DNA of 64,000 nucleotides from Sipunculus nudus. Its lineage: Eukaryota; Annelida; Sipuncula; Golfingiida; Sipunculidae. Location of the stretch: assembly GCA_026874595.1 (NCBI GenBank), contig CM049314.1, forward strand, positions 55,535,812 through 55,599,811. The letters are read 5' to 3'. Positions 63,428 through 64,000 of this stretch are shown here, one piece after another. The first letter of the stretch is position 1. Every line of letters starts with the position of its first letter. The notes under the pieces were generated by a model that saw only the letters and a program-made list of their open reading frames with translations, made no database searches and had not been told where the DNA came from. The position numbers and the translations under genes are program-made.

Positions 63428-64000
63428 CGTGCCATGGCCAAAGTTGGGCAAAATTTAAGGTACCAATTTTATATTTTTGCCAATATTTAAAAAAATTTAA
63501 CAAATTTTGATCTAATTTTTGGTATACAATTAAATTTTGATTAATTAAAGTTGTATTACTGGAAAAAAGTCCCTACCTTTTACACTTTTGGCCTTAAGTG
63601 ACCAAATATCTTCCTGATTTTTTTACAAAGTCTATTATGTTTGGGCCCATAATTTTTTAAAATTATATAATACTGACTTAATATCTGGCATGTACATAGG
63701 AACTATATAGAGGAATATTTATGGTAAATATGAAGAAAACCAGATGAGTGGTTTTGATATTAGGCAGTCCTGAAGTGTGAAAATAGATTTCTAATAAAAA
63801 ATTGAGGTTTTTCCTTAATATCTCAAAGGAACGAAGTCCTTTTGACCAAATTTTTGGCATGGTAGGAGATTATGGGGACATCTAACTGTATGCCAAAATT
63901 CAGATTCGTAGGTCCACTGGTGTCGAAACGTGCCAGTCTTACGGACGGACATCCAGACGGACGGACAGACAGACGGACAGACGGACGGACGGACGGACGA
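63428..64000 (+). mobile_element. Further LR 3' unit, cut by window edge
   Basis: Begins with gtgccatggccaaagttggg, repeats the interior block a third time in this compound, and runs into an ACGG/ACAG tract (about 63941-64000). The terminal hairpin would lie just off-window. Confidence 0.75.

Larger units (their letters stand above)
34298..64000 (-). other. SLC9A6/7/9-like: Gene span: NHE6/7/9-type Na+/H+ exchanger, 3' part
   Basis: This is the extent of a minus-strand gene whose coding exons in the window are all C-terminal tail exons. The first recognised exon here is 56821-56909. The preceding intron runs to the right edge and is filled with repeats, so the transporter (12-helix) domain and the start lie off-window. 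NHE6/7/9 proteins exchange Na+ or K+ for H+ across endosome and trans-Golgi membranes and set lumenal pH. The identification rests on the tail signature KPLLTH-x-x-PPLTxTLPxCC followed by DDDxDLI. Introns carry pogo-type, SINE and Helitron-like insertions. Confidence 0.7.

Noticed and set aside
40943-63860. Several minus-strand frames with repeated LRSFEILRKNLNFLL and SVRPSVRPS peptides
   Set aside because: These are antisense readings of the LR element interior and its ACGG tract, recurring wherever the element occurs.

Overview
This window looks like AT-rich animal nuclear DNA, most probably from a bivalve mollusc. Genes are split by introns with GT-AG sites, there are no operons, and most of the sequence is intron, intergenic DNA and transposable-element debris. 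The bivalve suggestion rests on several elements built like the bivalve 'pearl/CvA' repeats: arrays of roughly 140-160 bp core monomers next to ACGG-type tetranucleotide tracts. It is an inference, not a database match.

Four protein-coding loci can be supported. (1) At the left edge, minus strand, one exon (220-450) encodes the first half of a C-type lectin domain; the rest lies off-window. (2) A two-exon plus-strand gene (15496-16380 and 16864-17259) encodes a 426-residue protein of no family I recognise. (3) A decayed plus-strand paralogue of that gene (21954-25195) keeps both exons and the intron position but carries a deletion, frameshifts, a lost splice acceptor and an in-frame stop. (4) On the minus strand from about 57 kb to 34 kb lie the 3' exons of an organellar Na+/H+ exchanger of the NHE6/7/9 (SLC9A6/7/9) type. 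Three internal tail exons (56821-56909, 56017-56125, 49379-49516) chain in phase. They are followed by several possible last exons (48613-48693, 44601-44723, 34298-34396, and doubtfully 52038-52151), which suggests alternative C-termini. The membrane domain lies to the right of the window.

The remainder is repeats. From 0.6 to 1.5 kb lies a tandem-core element. From 5.1 to 5.7 kb are tandem repeats and a 60-bp duplication. From 7.5 to 10.9 kb a 3-kb element with about 270-bp inverted repeats sits inside an older repeat whose uninterrupted sister copy is at 11.7-12.1 kb. A GC-rich foldback lies at 13.3-13.85 kb and another tandem-core array at 14.2-14.8 kb. Copies of a Helitron/Helentron-like family with a palindromic 5' end and a hairpin 3' end occupy 26.6-28.3, 37.8-41.5, 51.3-53.7 and 58.3-64 kb. 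A pogo/Tigger transposase fossil is at 47.6-47.8 kb, a tRNA-derived SINE at 54.4 kb, and several TA-flanked CAGT...ACTG elements are scattered through the right half. Microsatellites (TA, CT, poly-G) are frequent.

The most novel items are the orphan gene with its tandem pseudogene, the multiple candidate last exons of the exchanger, and the nested transposon architecture, including an insertion with an internal empty-site comparison. Identities were judged by eye; no search was run.
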